Shown here piece after piece: positions 1 to 6,467 of a DNA stretch of 6,467 nt. The stretch's first letter is position 1, and every line of letters starts with the position of its first letter. This stretch comes from an uncultured Clostridia bacterium (GTDB lineage Bacteria > Bacillota > Clostridia > Christensenellales > CAG-314), in contig CALGIK010000179.1 of the NCBI GenBank assembly GCA_937915515.1, positions 1 through 6,467 of the forward strand, given 5' to 3'. The notes under the pieces are model-generated. The model did not search any database. It was not told the origin of the DNA and saw nothing but the letters and a program-made list of their open reading frames with translations. Made by a program: the position numbers and the translations under genes.

Positions 1-143
1 TTCTTTTTGCGGCGCACTGAAGGTTTTTCGTAATGTTCCTTCTTTTTGAGGTCGCCTATAATACCGTCGCGGGCGCATTTGCGTTTAAATCTGCGTAAAG
101 CATTATCCAGGGTTTCGCTATCCCCTACCTTGATTGTTGACAT
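1..143 (-). CDS. rpsU: 30S ribosomal protein bS21 (5' part, cut by window edge)
   Basis: This is a small basic protein of the ribosomal 30S subunit, acting near the 3' end of 16S rRNA during translation initiation. The visible part is 47 codons out of a usual 55 to 70. It starts [19 protein letters not shown] and continues with the family's signature run: a Lys/Arg-rich helix (RRFKRKC), then [18 protein letters not shown], then the start of the basic tail (VRRKK). The ATG at 141-143 is preceded by a very strong Shine-Dalgarno sequence (AAAGGGGG, 7 nt spacing) and by a consensus promoter, so the start is well supported. The C-terminus lies outside the window. It follows uvrA in the same direction after a 112-nt gap but appears to be transcribed from its own promoter. 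What follows rpsU cannot be seen. Identity is confident from the residue pattern alone. Confidence 0.96.
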   Translation of the reverse strand, partial: MSTIKVGDSETLDNALRRFKRKCARDGIIGDLKKKEHYEKPSVRRKK

Positions 144-150
144 ATTTTCG

Positions 151-158
151 CCCCCTTT
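151..158 (-). promoter_or_regulatory. strong ribosome binding site of rpsU
   Basis: On the minus strand AAAGGGGG sits 7 nt upstream of the rpsU ATG (spacer CGAAAAT). It is an unusually G-rich and near-ideal anti-Shine-Dalgarno match, as expected for a highly expressed ribosomal protein gene. It fixes the start codon. Confidence 0.85.
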
Positions 159-188
159 GCACTATGGCATTTTTTTATCAGCGTGATA

Positions 189-217
189 ATTGTATTAAAT
201 GGCAGTCACTTTGTCAA
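189..217 (-). promoter_or_regulatory. sigma-70/sigma-A type promoter of rpsU
   Basis: On the minus strand a perfect -35 box TTGACA (212-217) is separated by exactly 17 bp from a -10 box TACAAT (189-194), which differs from TATAAT at one base. Transcription would start near position 182, giving a leader of about 39 nt before the rpsU ATG. The promoter lies in the only AT-rich intergenic gap of the window, directly after a run of eight T's (minus strand). No operator or riboswitch fold is evident in the short leader. This is the strongest promoter-like sequence I could find in the window. Confidence 0.88.
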
Positions 218-255
218 GCAAAAAAAAGGGATATATAAAGAAATTTGACTTTTAT

Positions 256-3075
256 TTAAGCCTTAGTCAAGACTTTCGACAAGAATTGTCCCGTATAACT
301 TTCTTTCGACAAAATGACTTCTTCAGGAGTGCCTTGAGCAATTATAAAGCCTCCTTTGTCTCCGCCTTCCTTACCTAAATCTATGATAAAATCTGCAGTT
401 TTGATAACATCTAAGTTATGTTCAATGACAACAACTGTATTGCCCATACTTACAAGCCTTTGCAAAATGCCGATGAGTTTATTGACGTCGTCGGTATGGA
501 GTCCTGTTGTAGGTTCGTCCAACAAATATATTGTTTTGCCAGTGTTGCGCTTAGCCAACTCTGTGCTTAGTTTAACCCGCTGTGCTTCGCCGCCCGACAA
601 ACTTGTTGCCGATTGACCAAGTTTGATATAACCTAAACCGACATCGTAAAGCGTTTTAAGTTTGTTGTAAATGGGCGCAAGGTTTTCGAAAAAGCCTAAT
701 GCTTCCTCCACACGCATATCCAAAACATCGGCTATATTTTTGCCTTTATATTTGACCTGAAGTGTTTCTCGATTGTAGCGCTTTCCGTGGCAAACCTCGC
801 AAGGCACATAAACGTCGGGTAAAAAGTTCATGGCTATTTTTAATATACCGTCGCCGTTGCAGTTTTCGCACCGTCCGCCGCTCACGTTGAAGGAAAATCT
901 ACCGGCACTGTAACCTCTCTCCTTAGCGTCGGGAGTGGAAGCATACAGCCGCCTAATGTGGTCAAACATCCCCGTATATGTGGCGGGATTGCTGCGAGGA
1001 GTGCGGCCTATGGGAGACTGGTCTATTACTATCGCTTTATCTAAATTTTCGATACCTAAAATGCTGTCGCAATCGACGGCGTTAAAACGCGCCTTGTTTA
1101 ATTTATGGGTAAGATATGGCGCTAAAATCTCGTTAATGAGACTGCTTTTGCCGCTGCCCGATACTCCGGTGATTGACGTAAACGCTCCTAAAGGTATCTG
1201 CACATCTATGTTTTTTAAATTGTTTTTATAAGCGTTTTTTACCGTTAAATAGTTGCCGTTGCCCTTTCTTCGCAGCTCAGGTACGGCTATTTTCATTTTT
1301 CCGCTTAAATATTGACCAGTAATGCTGTTTTCGCACGCCATAATCTCATACGGTGTGCCTGCGGCGACTACCTCTCCGCCGTGAATGCCTGCGCCGGGAC
1401 CTATATCCACTACATAATCAGCCGCCATTATTGTGTCTTCGTCATGCTCTACAACTATTACCGTATTGCCTAAATCACGCAAATGGCATAATGTCTCGAT
1501 AAGTTTTTTGTTGTCACGCTGATGTAAGCCTATGCTCGGCTCGTCTAAAATGTACAACACCCCTGTAAGTCCGCTGCCTATTTGCGTGGCTAACCTTATC
1601 CTTTGCGCCTCGCCGCCGCTTAATGTCCCTGAGGGACGGTTTAACGTCAGATAATCAAGCCCTACGTCGCTCAGAAATTTTAAACGCGCCTTTATTTCTT
1701 TTAACAGCATACGAGCTATCATGGCTCTTGTATTGTCTAAAACAAGTTCTTGAAAAAATGCGCTCATTTTGCCGATAGGCATCTCGCACAGTTCCCATAT
1801 ATTTTTGCCGTCAATTTTAACGGAAAGTACTTCCTTTTTAAGTCTTTTTCCGCCGCAAACCTCGCAAGGAGTAGTCACCATAAAATTTTCGTATTCACGC
1901 TTAACGTAATCGCTGCTGCTTTCACGGTAACGGCGTTTCATCATGGGCAAAATGCCTTCCCATTCCGCCATATAATTGCCGTTGAAGGTCTTGCTTGCAT
2001 AATCAAATTTTATTTTCTCGCCCCCGTTGCCGTACATTATTATGTCGTATATGTCTTGGGATATGTCTTTTATGGGTGTGTTGCGGCTAAACCCGTAGCG
2101 GCGGGACAATGCGCTAAAATAGGTATCCATCCAGGTGCCTGCGTCTATATTAAAGCCCATAAGCTTAATAGCGCCGTCGTTTAAACTTTTTGTTTTGTCA
2201 GGGATAATTAGGTTTTCGTCAAATTCCTGTTTAAAACCTAAACCTGTGCATTCGGGACAGGCGCCAAAGGGACTGTTAAAGCTGAACATCCTCGGCTCCA
2301 ATTCCTCAATCACCACACCGCAATCGGGGCAAGCGTATTTTGTGCTGAACAAAATTTCCTTATCTTCCGTTAAGACTACTACCAATCCGTCGGCAAGCTT
2401 TATTGCCGTTTCTAAGCTGTCAACAAGCCGTTGAGCGATATCTTCTTTTATTACAAGCCTGTCCACTACAATACTGATATTATGTTTTATTTGCTTGTCC
2501 AAAACAATATCTTCGTCTAAGGTGCGCTGCTGCCCGTCAATATTTACCCTGTAAAAACCTTGTTTTTTATAATTTTCGAGCTGATTGCGGTATTCTCCTT
2601 TTCGGGAACGCACAACGGGCGCCAAAACCTGTATTTTTGCGCCTTCGTCCAGTTCCATTATTTTGTCGGTTATCTGGTCGACTGTTTGACGGCTGATTTC
2701 CCTGCCGCATTCAGGACAGTAAAGAGTGCCGACACGCGCAAACAACAGCCTTAAATAATCGTAAATTTCCGTTACCGTGCCAACGGTACTACGTGGATTG
2801 TTTGAAGTAGTTTTTTGGTCGATAGAAATAGCAGGACTTAATCCCTCAATGGACTCTACGTCGGGTTTATCCATCTGACCTAAAAATTGGCGTGCATAAG
2901 CCGACAGACTTTCGACATAACGGCGCTGACCTTCGGCAAATATTGTATCAAAAGCAAGGCTGCTTTTGCCGCTGCCTGATATCCCCGTAAACAGCACCAA
3001 TTTGTCGCGCGGTATATTAAGGCTAACTCCTTTTAAATTATTTTCCTTAGCGTTTTTTATTATTATCTCTTTCAT
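256..3075 (-). CDS. uvrA: UvrABC excinuclease subunit A (DNA damage recognition ATPase)
   Basis: UvrA scans DNA as a dimer, detects helix-distorting lesions and loads UvrB in nucleotide excision repair. The protein is 939 aa, the normal length for the family. ABC module I has Walker [10 protein letters not shown] (31-39), signature LSGGEAQ (485-491) and Walker B LDEP with D511/E512. Module II has Walker [10 protein letters not shown] (637-645), signature LSGGEAQ (826-832) and D853/E854. Zinc sites are C249/C252/C273/C276 and C736/C739/C759/C762, with extra CxxC pairs at 120/123 and 404/407. The UvrB-binding and insertion regions (about 130-400) are present, which argues against a UvrA2-type paralogue. 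The frame is open 24 codons further upstream, but [17 protein letters not shown] matches the usual family N-terminus, so I chose the ATG at 3075. Its Shine-Dalgarno sequence is weak (GGA, 5 nt spacing). The gene overlaps uvrB by 29 nt, implying translational coupling. It looks intact. Confidence 0.97.
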   Translation of the reverse strand: MKEIIIKNAKENNLKGVSLNIPRDKLVLFTGISGSGKSSLAFDTIFAEGQRRYVESLSAYARQFLGQMDKPDVESIEGLSPAISIDQKTTSNNPRSTVGTVTEIYDYLRLLFARVGTLYCPECGREISRQTVDQITDKIMELDEGAKIQVLAPVVRSRKGEYRNQLENYKKQGFYRVNIDGQQRTLDEDIVLDKQIKHNISIVVDRLVIKEDIAQRLVDSLETAIKLADGLVVVLTEDKEILFSTKYACPDCGVVIEELEPRMFSFNSPFGACPECTGLGFKQEFDENLIIPDKTKSLNDGAIKLMGFNIDAGTWMDTYFSALSRRYGFSRNTPIKDISQDIYDIIMYGNGGEKIKFDYASKTFNGNYMAEWEGILPMMKRRYRESSSDYVKREYENFMVTTPCEVCGGKRLKKEVLSVKIDGKNIWELCEMPIGKMSAFFQELVLDNTRAMIARMLLKEIKARLKFLSDVGLDYLTLNRPSGTLSGGEAQRIRLATQIGSGLTGVLYILDEPSIGLHQRDNKKLIETLCHLRDLGNTVIVVEHDEDTIMAADYVVDIGPGAGIHGGEVVAAGTPYEIMACENSITGQYLSGKMKIAVPELRRKGNGNYLTVKNAYKNNLKNIDVQIPLGAFTSITGVSGSGKSSLINEILAPYLTHKLNKARFNAVDCDSILGIENLDKAIVIDQSPIGRTPRSNPATYTGMFDHIRRLYASTPDAKERGYSAGRFSFNVSGGRCENCNGDGILKIAMNFLPDVYVPCEVCHGKRYNRETLQVKYKGKNIADVLDMRVEEALGFFENLAPIYNKLKTLYDVGLGYIKLGQSATSLSGGEAQRVKLSTELAKRNTGKTIYLLDEPTTGLHTDDVNKLIGILQRLVSMGNTVVVIEHNLDVIKTADFIIDLGKEGGDKGGFIIAQGTPEEVILSKESYTGQFLSKVLTKA

Positions 3076-5032
3076 GCTTTTCCGTAATTTTTTGTAATTG
3101 TTTTGTAAGGCGGACAATTTGCTCTCGCAGCTGTATGGCACGCTCAAAGTCTAAACTGCCTGCCGCTATTTTCATTGCAGAATTTAGTTTTTCTATTTGC
3201 TCTCTTATTTCCTTCGGTGTGCTTGCGCCTGTATCCTTTTGCGAAATAATAAGCGTATTTTTGACATCGTGAACAATAGTTTTTGGAGTAATACCGTGGT
3301 CCTTGTTGTATTTATCCTGAATAGTACGTCTTCGCTCCGTTTCGTCAATTGCACACCGCATACTGCCCGTTATTGTATCTGCATACATAACCACACGCCC
3401 GTATACGTTTCGTGCGGCTCTGCCGATTGTCTGCACAAGACTGCTGACGCTGCGCAAAAAACCTTCCTTATCTGCGTCTAAAATGGCTACCAACTGTACT
3501 TGCGGCAGATCGAGCCCTTCTCTTAAAAGGTTGATTCCCACCAAAACGTCAAACTCCCCAGTTTTGAGCGCATTTATGATGTCTACACGCTCCAAAGTAT
3601 CTATATCGCTGTGCATATATCTGACACGAATGCCTCGTTTGCTTAAATATTCTGTGAGCGACTCCGCCATACGTTTTGTAAGCGTCGTCACTAAAACTCT
3701 GCCTTTATTTGCCACAACAGAATTAATTTCGCCTATAAGGTCTTCAATCTGACCGTCAACGGGTTTTACCGCTACAATCGGGTCTAACAACCCTGTAGGT
3801 CTTATTATTTGCTCCGCCACTTGGTCGGCTAACCCTAACTCGTAATCACTCGGAGTTGCCGATACGCATACCATTTGCCCTATGCGAGCGTCAAACTCGT
3901 CAAATTTAAGCGGACGATTGTCATATGCACTCTTAAGGCGGAAACCGTAATTGATTAAATTGTCTTTGCGTGAACGGTCGCCATTGTACATGCCTCTTAT
4001 TTGAGGCAAAGTAATATGGCTCTCGTCAACAAAGGTAATAAAATCCTCGGGAAAATAATCCAAAAGTGTATAGGGCGCTTGTCCTACCGCTCTGCCGTCA
4101 AAATATCTTGAATAATTTTCGATTCCGTTGGTGTAACCCATCTCCCTCAACATTTCGAGGTCATAATTTACACGCTGGTTTAATCTGTATGCCTCTATCG
4201 CTTTGTTTGCTTCCTCAAAGGCTTTTACCTCTTTTTCCTTATCGATTTGTATTTGCGTCAGGCATTTTTCCATCGTGCTTCCGCTCACAATATAATGAGT
4301 AGCGGGAAAAATAAAGCAATGCAATAATTCGCATATCTTTTTGCCCGAAACTGCCTCGTTTTCCGTTATTCTCTCAACCTCGTCGCCGAAAAACTCTATC
4401 CTGACTGTTTTTTCCGATGTCTGAGCAGGGAAAATCTCCACTAAATCTCCCCTTACCCTAAAAGTCCCTCGGGTAAAATCCGTATCGTTACGTTTGTATT
4501 GGATTTCCACCAGTTTTTTAATTACATCGTTGCGGCTAACCTTGTCGCCGGGACGAAGGGAAAGACTCATTTTATAATATTCGCCGGGGGCGCCCAAACC
4601 GTAAATACAGCTGACGGACGCAACCACTATTGTATCACGCCGCTCAAACAGACTGCATGTAGCCGAATGGCGCAATTTGTCTATCTCGTCGTTGATTGAA
4701 AGTTCTTTTTCGATATATAAATCACGGCTGGGTATATAGGATTCGGGCAGGTAATAATCGTAGTAGGATACAAAAAACTCTACACGGTTGTGGGGAAAAA
4801 ATTCTCTGAACTCGTTGCATAACTGCGCCGCCAAAGTTTTGTTGTGGCTTATTACTAAGGCGGGGCGATTGGTATCGGCAATAATATTTGCCATTGTAAA
4901 GGTTTTTCCGCTGCCTGTTACGCCGCGCAAAACCTGAGTGCGTAAACCGTTGTTTATGCCCTCTGTCAAAGTTTGTATTGCTTGCGGCTGGTCTCCGCAA
5001 GGACTGTATTTTGATACAAGTTTAAAATCCAT
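3047..5032 (-). CDS. uvrB: UvrABC excinuclease subunit B (DNA-loading helicase-fold ATPase)
   Basis: UvrB is loaded by UvrA onto damaged DNA, verifies the lesion by inserting a beta-hairpin between the strands, and recruits UvrC for incision. The protein is 661 aa, the usual length. In order it shows: a Q-like motif GDQPQAI (13-19); Walker A GVTGSGKT (37-44); the hairpin with its aromatic cluster YYDYY (90-94); DESH (336-339); SATPSDYEL (391-399); LREGLDLP (503-510); the arginine-finger motif QTIGRAARN (534-542); and a C-terminal UVR domain (about 605-642) that contacts UvrC. No key residue is missing. The ATG at 5030-5032 is the only plausible start: the frame has a TAA eight codons upstream and no other start codon between, and MDFKLVSKY fits the family. 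Oddly, no Shine-Dalgarno sequence precedes it, because the upstream bases are the T-tract of a terminator-like hairpin. The 3' end overlaps uvrA. I saw no LexA-type box upstream. Confidence 0.97.
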   Translation of the reverse strand: MDFKLVSKYSPCGDQPQAIQTLTEGINNGLRTQVLRGVTGSGKTFTMANIIADTNRPALVISHNKTLAAQLCNEFREFFPHNRVEFFVSYYDYYLPESYIPSRDLYIEKELSINDEIDKLRHSATCSLFERRDTIVVASVSCIYGLGAPGEYYKMSLSLRPGDKVSRNDVIKKLVEIQYKRNDTDFTRGTFRVRGDLVEIFPAQTSEKTVRIEFFGDEVERITENEAVSGKKICELLHCFIFPATHYIVSGSTMEKCLTQIQIDKEKEVKAFEEANKAIEAYRLNQRVNYDLEMLREMGYTNGIENYSRYFDGRAVGQAPYTLLDYFPEDFITFVDESHITLPQIRGMYNGDRSRKDNLINYGFRLKSAYDNRPLKFDEFDARIGQMVCVSATPSDYELGLADQVAEQIIRPTGLLDPIVAVKPVDGQIEDLIGEINSVVANKGRVLVTTLTKRMAESLTEYLSKRGIRVRYMHSDIDTLERVDIINALKTGEFDVLVGINLLREGLDLPQVQLVAILDADKEGFLRSVSSLVQTIGRAARNVYGRVVMYADTITGSMRCAIDETERRRTIQDKYNKDHGITPKTIVHDVKNTLIISQKDTGASTPKEIREQIEKLNSAMKIAAGSLDFERAIQLREQIVRLTKQLQKITEKHERDNNKKR

Positions 5033-5071
5033 AAAAACAAGTGCGCCGTCAACTTATGCAGTCAACGGCGC
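5033..5071 (-). terminator. intrinsic terminator-like hairpin between coaX and uvrB
   Basis: Read on the minus strand, arm GCGCCGTTGACT (5060-5071) pairs with AGTTGACGGCGC (5043-5054) around the 5-nt loop GCATA. This gives 12 consecutive pairs, of which the first seven are Watson-Crick and GC-rich and two central ones are G-U wobbles. The sequence ACTTGTTTTT (5033-5042) follows at once. The wobbles and the T-tract work only on the minus strand, so the element points in the direction of the genes. It begins 11 nt after the coaX stop, the normal place for a coaX terminator. Its T-tract runs straight into the uvrB ATG, so it could instead be an attenuator of uvrBA. The structure is seen in the sequence, while its function is inferred. 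Confidence 0.72.
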
Positions 5072-5082
5072 GTAACTGCTGT

Positions 5083-5865
5083 TTATTTTGCGTCGGTATT
5101 GTTAAGATAGTAAACAATACTTAAGCCCTCCAGCGACAACCCTCTGTCCACCACGTCGAAAAATTTAGGATTGTCAAATTCCAAAAGTTGACTTAGACCG
5201 CCTGTCGCTATTATCTTGCAGCCTTCGATGTCGGCTTCCTTTTGGAGTTTTTTAACAAGATATTCCACTTGTCCCGTCATCCCGTAAATAACGCCGCTTT
5301 GAATTGCTTTTGATGTATTGTTGGCTAAAACCGTTGCAGGACGGCTCAACTCAACTTCGGGTAAACGTGCCGCACTGTCCGCCAAAGATTTTATCCCCGT
5401 TTTTATACCGACGGTAATACAACCCCCTAAAAACTCGTTTTTTTCGTTTACTACGTTAAAGGTTGTGGCTGTGCCAAAATCTATCATAATGTAAGGCGGC
5501 TTGTATTTTTTGCTTGCTGCGACACAGTTTATTATGCGGTCGCTGCCAAGCTCACGCGGATTTTCGTACTTTATGTTTAAACCCGTTTTTACCCCAGTGC
5601 CTACCATAATGGGTTTGATATTAAAAAAATACTCCATCATGTGAGTTATGGTATAATTTAACTGAGGTATTACGCTGCTTACAATACCGCCGGTTATTTT
5701 TGAAGAAGGTATATGTTCCGACGATAAAAGCTGTTTTAATATACTGCCGTGCTCATCGCTTGTGCGAGTGACATCGGTGCTTATCCGCCAGCTGTATTTT
5801 AGTTTTTGTCCTTCAAACAGTCCTATTTTTATGTTTGTATTGCCTACGTCTATTGCAAGTATCAT
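5083..5865 (-). CDS. coaX: type III pantothenate kinase (CoaX)
   Basis: This enzyme phosphorylates pantothenate to 4'-phosphopantothenate with ATP, the first step of coenzyme A synthesis in the cytoplasm. Type III enzymes are known to need a monovalent cation and to be insensitive to CoA feedback. The protein is 260 aa and has the ASKHA-fold markers of the family: DVGNTN (6-11, with D6 in the phosphate loop), GSDR (107-110, with the putative catalytic base D109), DFGTATTFNV (129-138, D129), GGCITVGIKTG (147-157) and a C-terminal ATGGLS (220-225). An ATG four codons upstream (5877) is also in frame, but it has no ribosome binding site. The inner ATG at 5865 is preceded by GGAG with 6 nt spacing and gives the usual N-terminus MILAIDVGNTN. 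The gene lies 46 nt after the membrane-protein gene and is followed by a terminator-like hairpin. It is intact. Confidence 0.96.
   Translation of the reverse strand: MILAIDVGNTNIKIGLFEGQKLKYSWRISTDVTRTSDEHGSILKQLLSSEHIPSSKITGGIVSSVIPQLNYTITHMMEYFFNIKPIMVGTGVKTGLNIKYENPRELGSDRIINCVAASKKYKPPYIMIDFGTATTFNVVNEKNEFLGGCITVGIKTGIKSLADSAARLPEVELSRPATVLANNTSKAIQSGVIYGMTGQVEYLVKKLQKEADIEGCKIIATGGLSQLLEFDNPKFFDVVDRGLSLEGLSIVYYLNNTDAK
5096..5120 (-). repeat. inverted repeat inside the 3' end of coaX
   Basis: Perfect 8-bp arms (GTATTGTT at 5113-5120 and AACAATAC at 5096-5103 on the minus strand) enclose a 9-nt loop within the last coaX codons. In mRNA this would be a weak AU-rich hairpin, ending 24 nt before the GC-rich terminator-like hairpin. 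No T-tract follows it. It may stabilise or pause the transcript or be coincidental. Confidence 0.4.
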
Positions 5866-5871
5866 AGATTT

Positions 5872-5875
5872 CTCC
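5872..5875 (-). promoter_or_regulatory. ribosome binding site deciding the coaX start
   Basis: GGAG on the minus strand stands 6 nt before the ATG at 5863-5865 (spacer AAATCT). It overlaps the alternative upstream ATG (5875-5877), so ribosomes bound here would use the inner start. No comparable purine-rich site precedes the outer ATG; the bases there are AT-rich (AAAATTATTTA). Confidence 0.75.
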
Positions 5876-5891
5876 ATTAAATAATTTTGCT

Positions 5892-5904
5892 TTACTTTAA
5901 GTAA
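5892..5904. repeat. 13-bp palindrome in the membrane gene-coaX gap
   Basis: TTACTT and AAGTAA form perfect 6-bp inverted arms around one central base, in the 46-nt gap upstream of coaX. It is AT-rich and too short and loop-poor to be a transcription terminator. It could be a small operator, but equally a chance event in AT-rich DNA. No convincing promoter is seen beside it. Confidence 0.35.
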
Positions 5905-5911
5905 TTGTTAA

Positions 5912-6467
5912 TCAAGATTTTTCTTTTAACGCACGTTTAAAATTATTGCCGTCGATACCAAGTTTAAGTCCGTGCCTGACACCTAAAACTACCAGCGGCG
6001 TAAAAATTATGCTTATCATATATTCGGGCAAAATATTAAAAAATACGATACCCTTAACCAGTGCAAAAAATGATTGATACCCTTTAGGCAAAAAGCTGCT
6101 ATACAGTGACGTTGCAATTAAAAATAAAACCGTATTTACCAGTAAACCTACAAGAGTTCCTAAGGTAATAGCAATTACTTGATTTTTTCTCTTATTTTCT
6201 TCCTTTAAAAGCTTTAAAACCAGCCTGTAAACGGCGAACGCAGCAATGCCGACAAATAATCTGGGTGCAACTGATACTAACGGTTGCATTGTATTTGGAT
6301 CAGCGAAAATCATGCCCTTAATCCAACTGGCAAGCCCCATAGAAGCACCTGCCATAAAAGCAAAAAACCAATCGTTTTGCATAAAGGTAATACTAAAGGT
6401 TACAAGCAAAACCATGATTGCCATAGATATAGGAAAGGCTAAACTTACCGCTTTATCAAGCATCATC
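5912..6467 (-). CDS. integral membrane protein, ECF transporter S-component-like (N-terminus outside window)
   Basis: The visible 184 residues are strongly hydrophobic, with probable membrane segments near residues 8-29, 33-53, 64-86, 96-121 and 134-164, and a positively charged loop at about 81-95 (RLVLKLLKEENKRK). The patterns LVSVAPRLFVGIAAFAVYRLV, LGTLVGLLVNTVLF and FNILPEYMISIIFTPLVV resemble the small S (substrate-capture) subunits of energy-coupling factor vitamin transporters, from memory of pantothenate-type and related members. S subunits usually have six segments and about five are visible, so the reading frame probably continues beyond the window edge, although two ATGs lie at 6461-6466. 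It would need a shared energizing module (two ATPases and a T subunit), which is not encoded here. The next gene, coaX, uses pantothenate, so that substrate is plausible but unproven. It ends with TGA. An unrelated multi-pass membrane protein is the alternative. Confidence 0.68.
   Translation of the reverse strand, partial: MMLDKAVSLAFPISMAIMVLLVTFSITFMQNDWFFAFMAGASMGLASWIKGMIFADPNTMQPLVSVAPRLFVGIAAFAVYRLVLKLLKEENKRKNQVIAITLGTLVGLLVNTVLFLIATSLYSSFLPKGYQSFFALVKGIVFFNILPEYMISIIFTPLVVLGVRHGLKLGIDGNNFKRALKEKS

Noticed and set aside
163..175. Tiny ATG CCA TAG frame in the rpsU leader
   Set aside because: It is too short to support as a coding or regulatory upstream frame and has no ribosome binding site.
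1750..2184. A 144-codon plus-strand open frame, and several shorter plus-strand frames across 356-4699
   Set aside because: They lie wholly antisense to uvrA or uvrB, whose motifs are complete. They show no family resemblance.
3076..3147. 24-codon N-terminal extension of uvrA
   Set aside because: It overlaps the conserved UVR-domain coding end of uvrB, has no family counterpart, and UvrA normally begins at the chosen Met.
4722..5000. A 92-codon minus-strand open frame inside uvrB
   Set aside because: It is an alternative frame within the well-supported UvrB N-terminal region (Walker A and hairpin), and its composition (Arg/Gln-rich, no motif) looks like a shadow.
5030..5066. Two TTGAC-type hexamers (TTGACT, TTGACG) as possible -35 boxes for uvrB
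   Set aside because: They are parts of the two hairpin arms. No -10 box lies at 16-18 bp, and the second would start transcription inside uvrB.
5700..5720. GAAG...GTTC sequence resembling a LexA half-site pair
   Set aside because: Only one half matches, the spacing is wrong, and it lies inside coaX coding sequence far from uvrB.
5866..5877. Four-codon N-terminal extension of coaX
   Set aside because: The GGAG ribosome binding site lies inside this extension and points to the inner ATG.
1..6467. Mobile elements, CRISPR arrays, tRNA/rRNA genes, phage or defence genes
   Set aside because: Nothing of the kind is seen. The window is almost fully occupied by five housekeeping-type genes with no gap over about 112 bases.

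Overview
The window is ordinary chromosomal core DNA from a low-to-moderate GC bacterium, most likely a Firmicute (Clostridia-like). The evidence is a uvrB-uvrA pair, a type III (CoaX) pantothenate kinase, an ECF-type membrane component, a bS21 gene and strong purine-rich ribosome binding sites at two genes. The genus cannot be named from the sequence. TGA is used as a normal stop (membrane gene) and TAA elsewhere, so the code looks standard.

All genes lie on the minus strand, so they read from high to low coordinates. In transcription order they are: the C-terminal part of a hydrophobic protein resembling an ECF transporter S component (5912-6467, cut by the window edge); coaX (5083-5865); a hairpin plus T-tract that looks like an intrinsic terminator (5033-5071); uvrB (3047-5032); uvrA (256-3075, overlapping uvrB by 29 nt); a consensus sigma-A-type promoter (189-217); and the 5' part of rpsU for ribosomal protein bS21 (1-143, cut by the window edge). 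There is no gene-free stretch over 300 bases, and every plus-strand open frame is the antisense shadow of a larger minus-strand gene.

The genes form three functional blocks. The membrane component and CoaX plausibly form a coenzyme A precursor block: uptake, perhaps of pantothenate, followed by its phosphorylation. UvrB and UvrA are the damage-recognition and verification proteins of nucleotide excision repair, and their overlap implies coupled translation. bS21 belongs to the small ribosomal subunit and has its own strong promoter.

I found no mobile element, CRISPR array, tRNA or rRNA, phage gene or unknown multi-gene system. The most unusual spot is the coaX-uvrB junction. There the T-tract of a terminator-like hairpin runs directly into the uvrB ATG, and uvrB has no visible Shine-Dalgarno sequence. 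Two starts were moved inward from the longest open frame (uvrA to 3075, coaX to 5865) on family alignment and ribosome-binding-site grounds.
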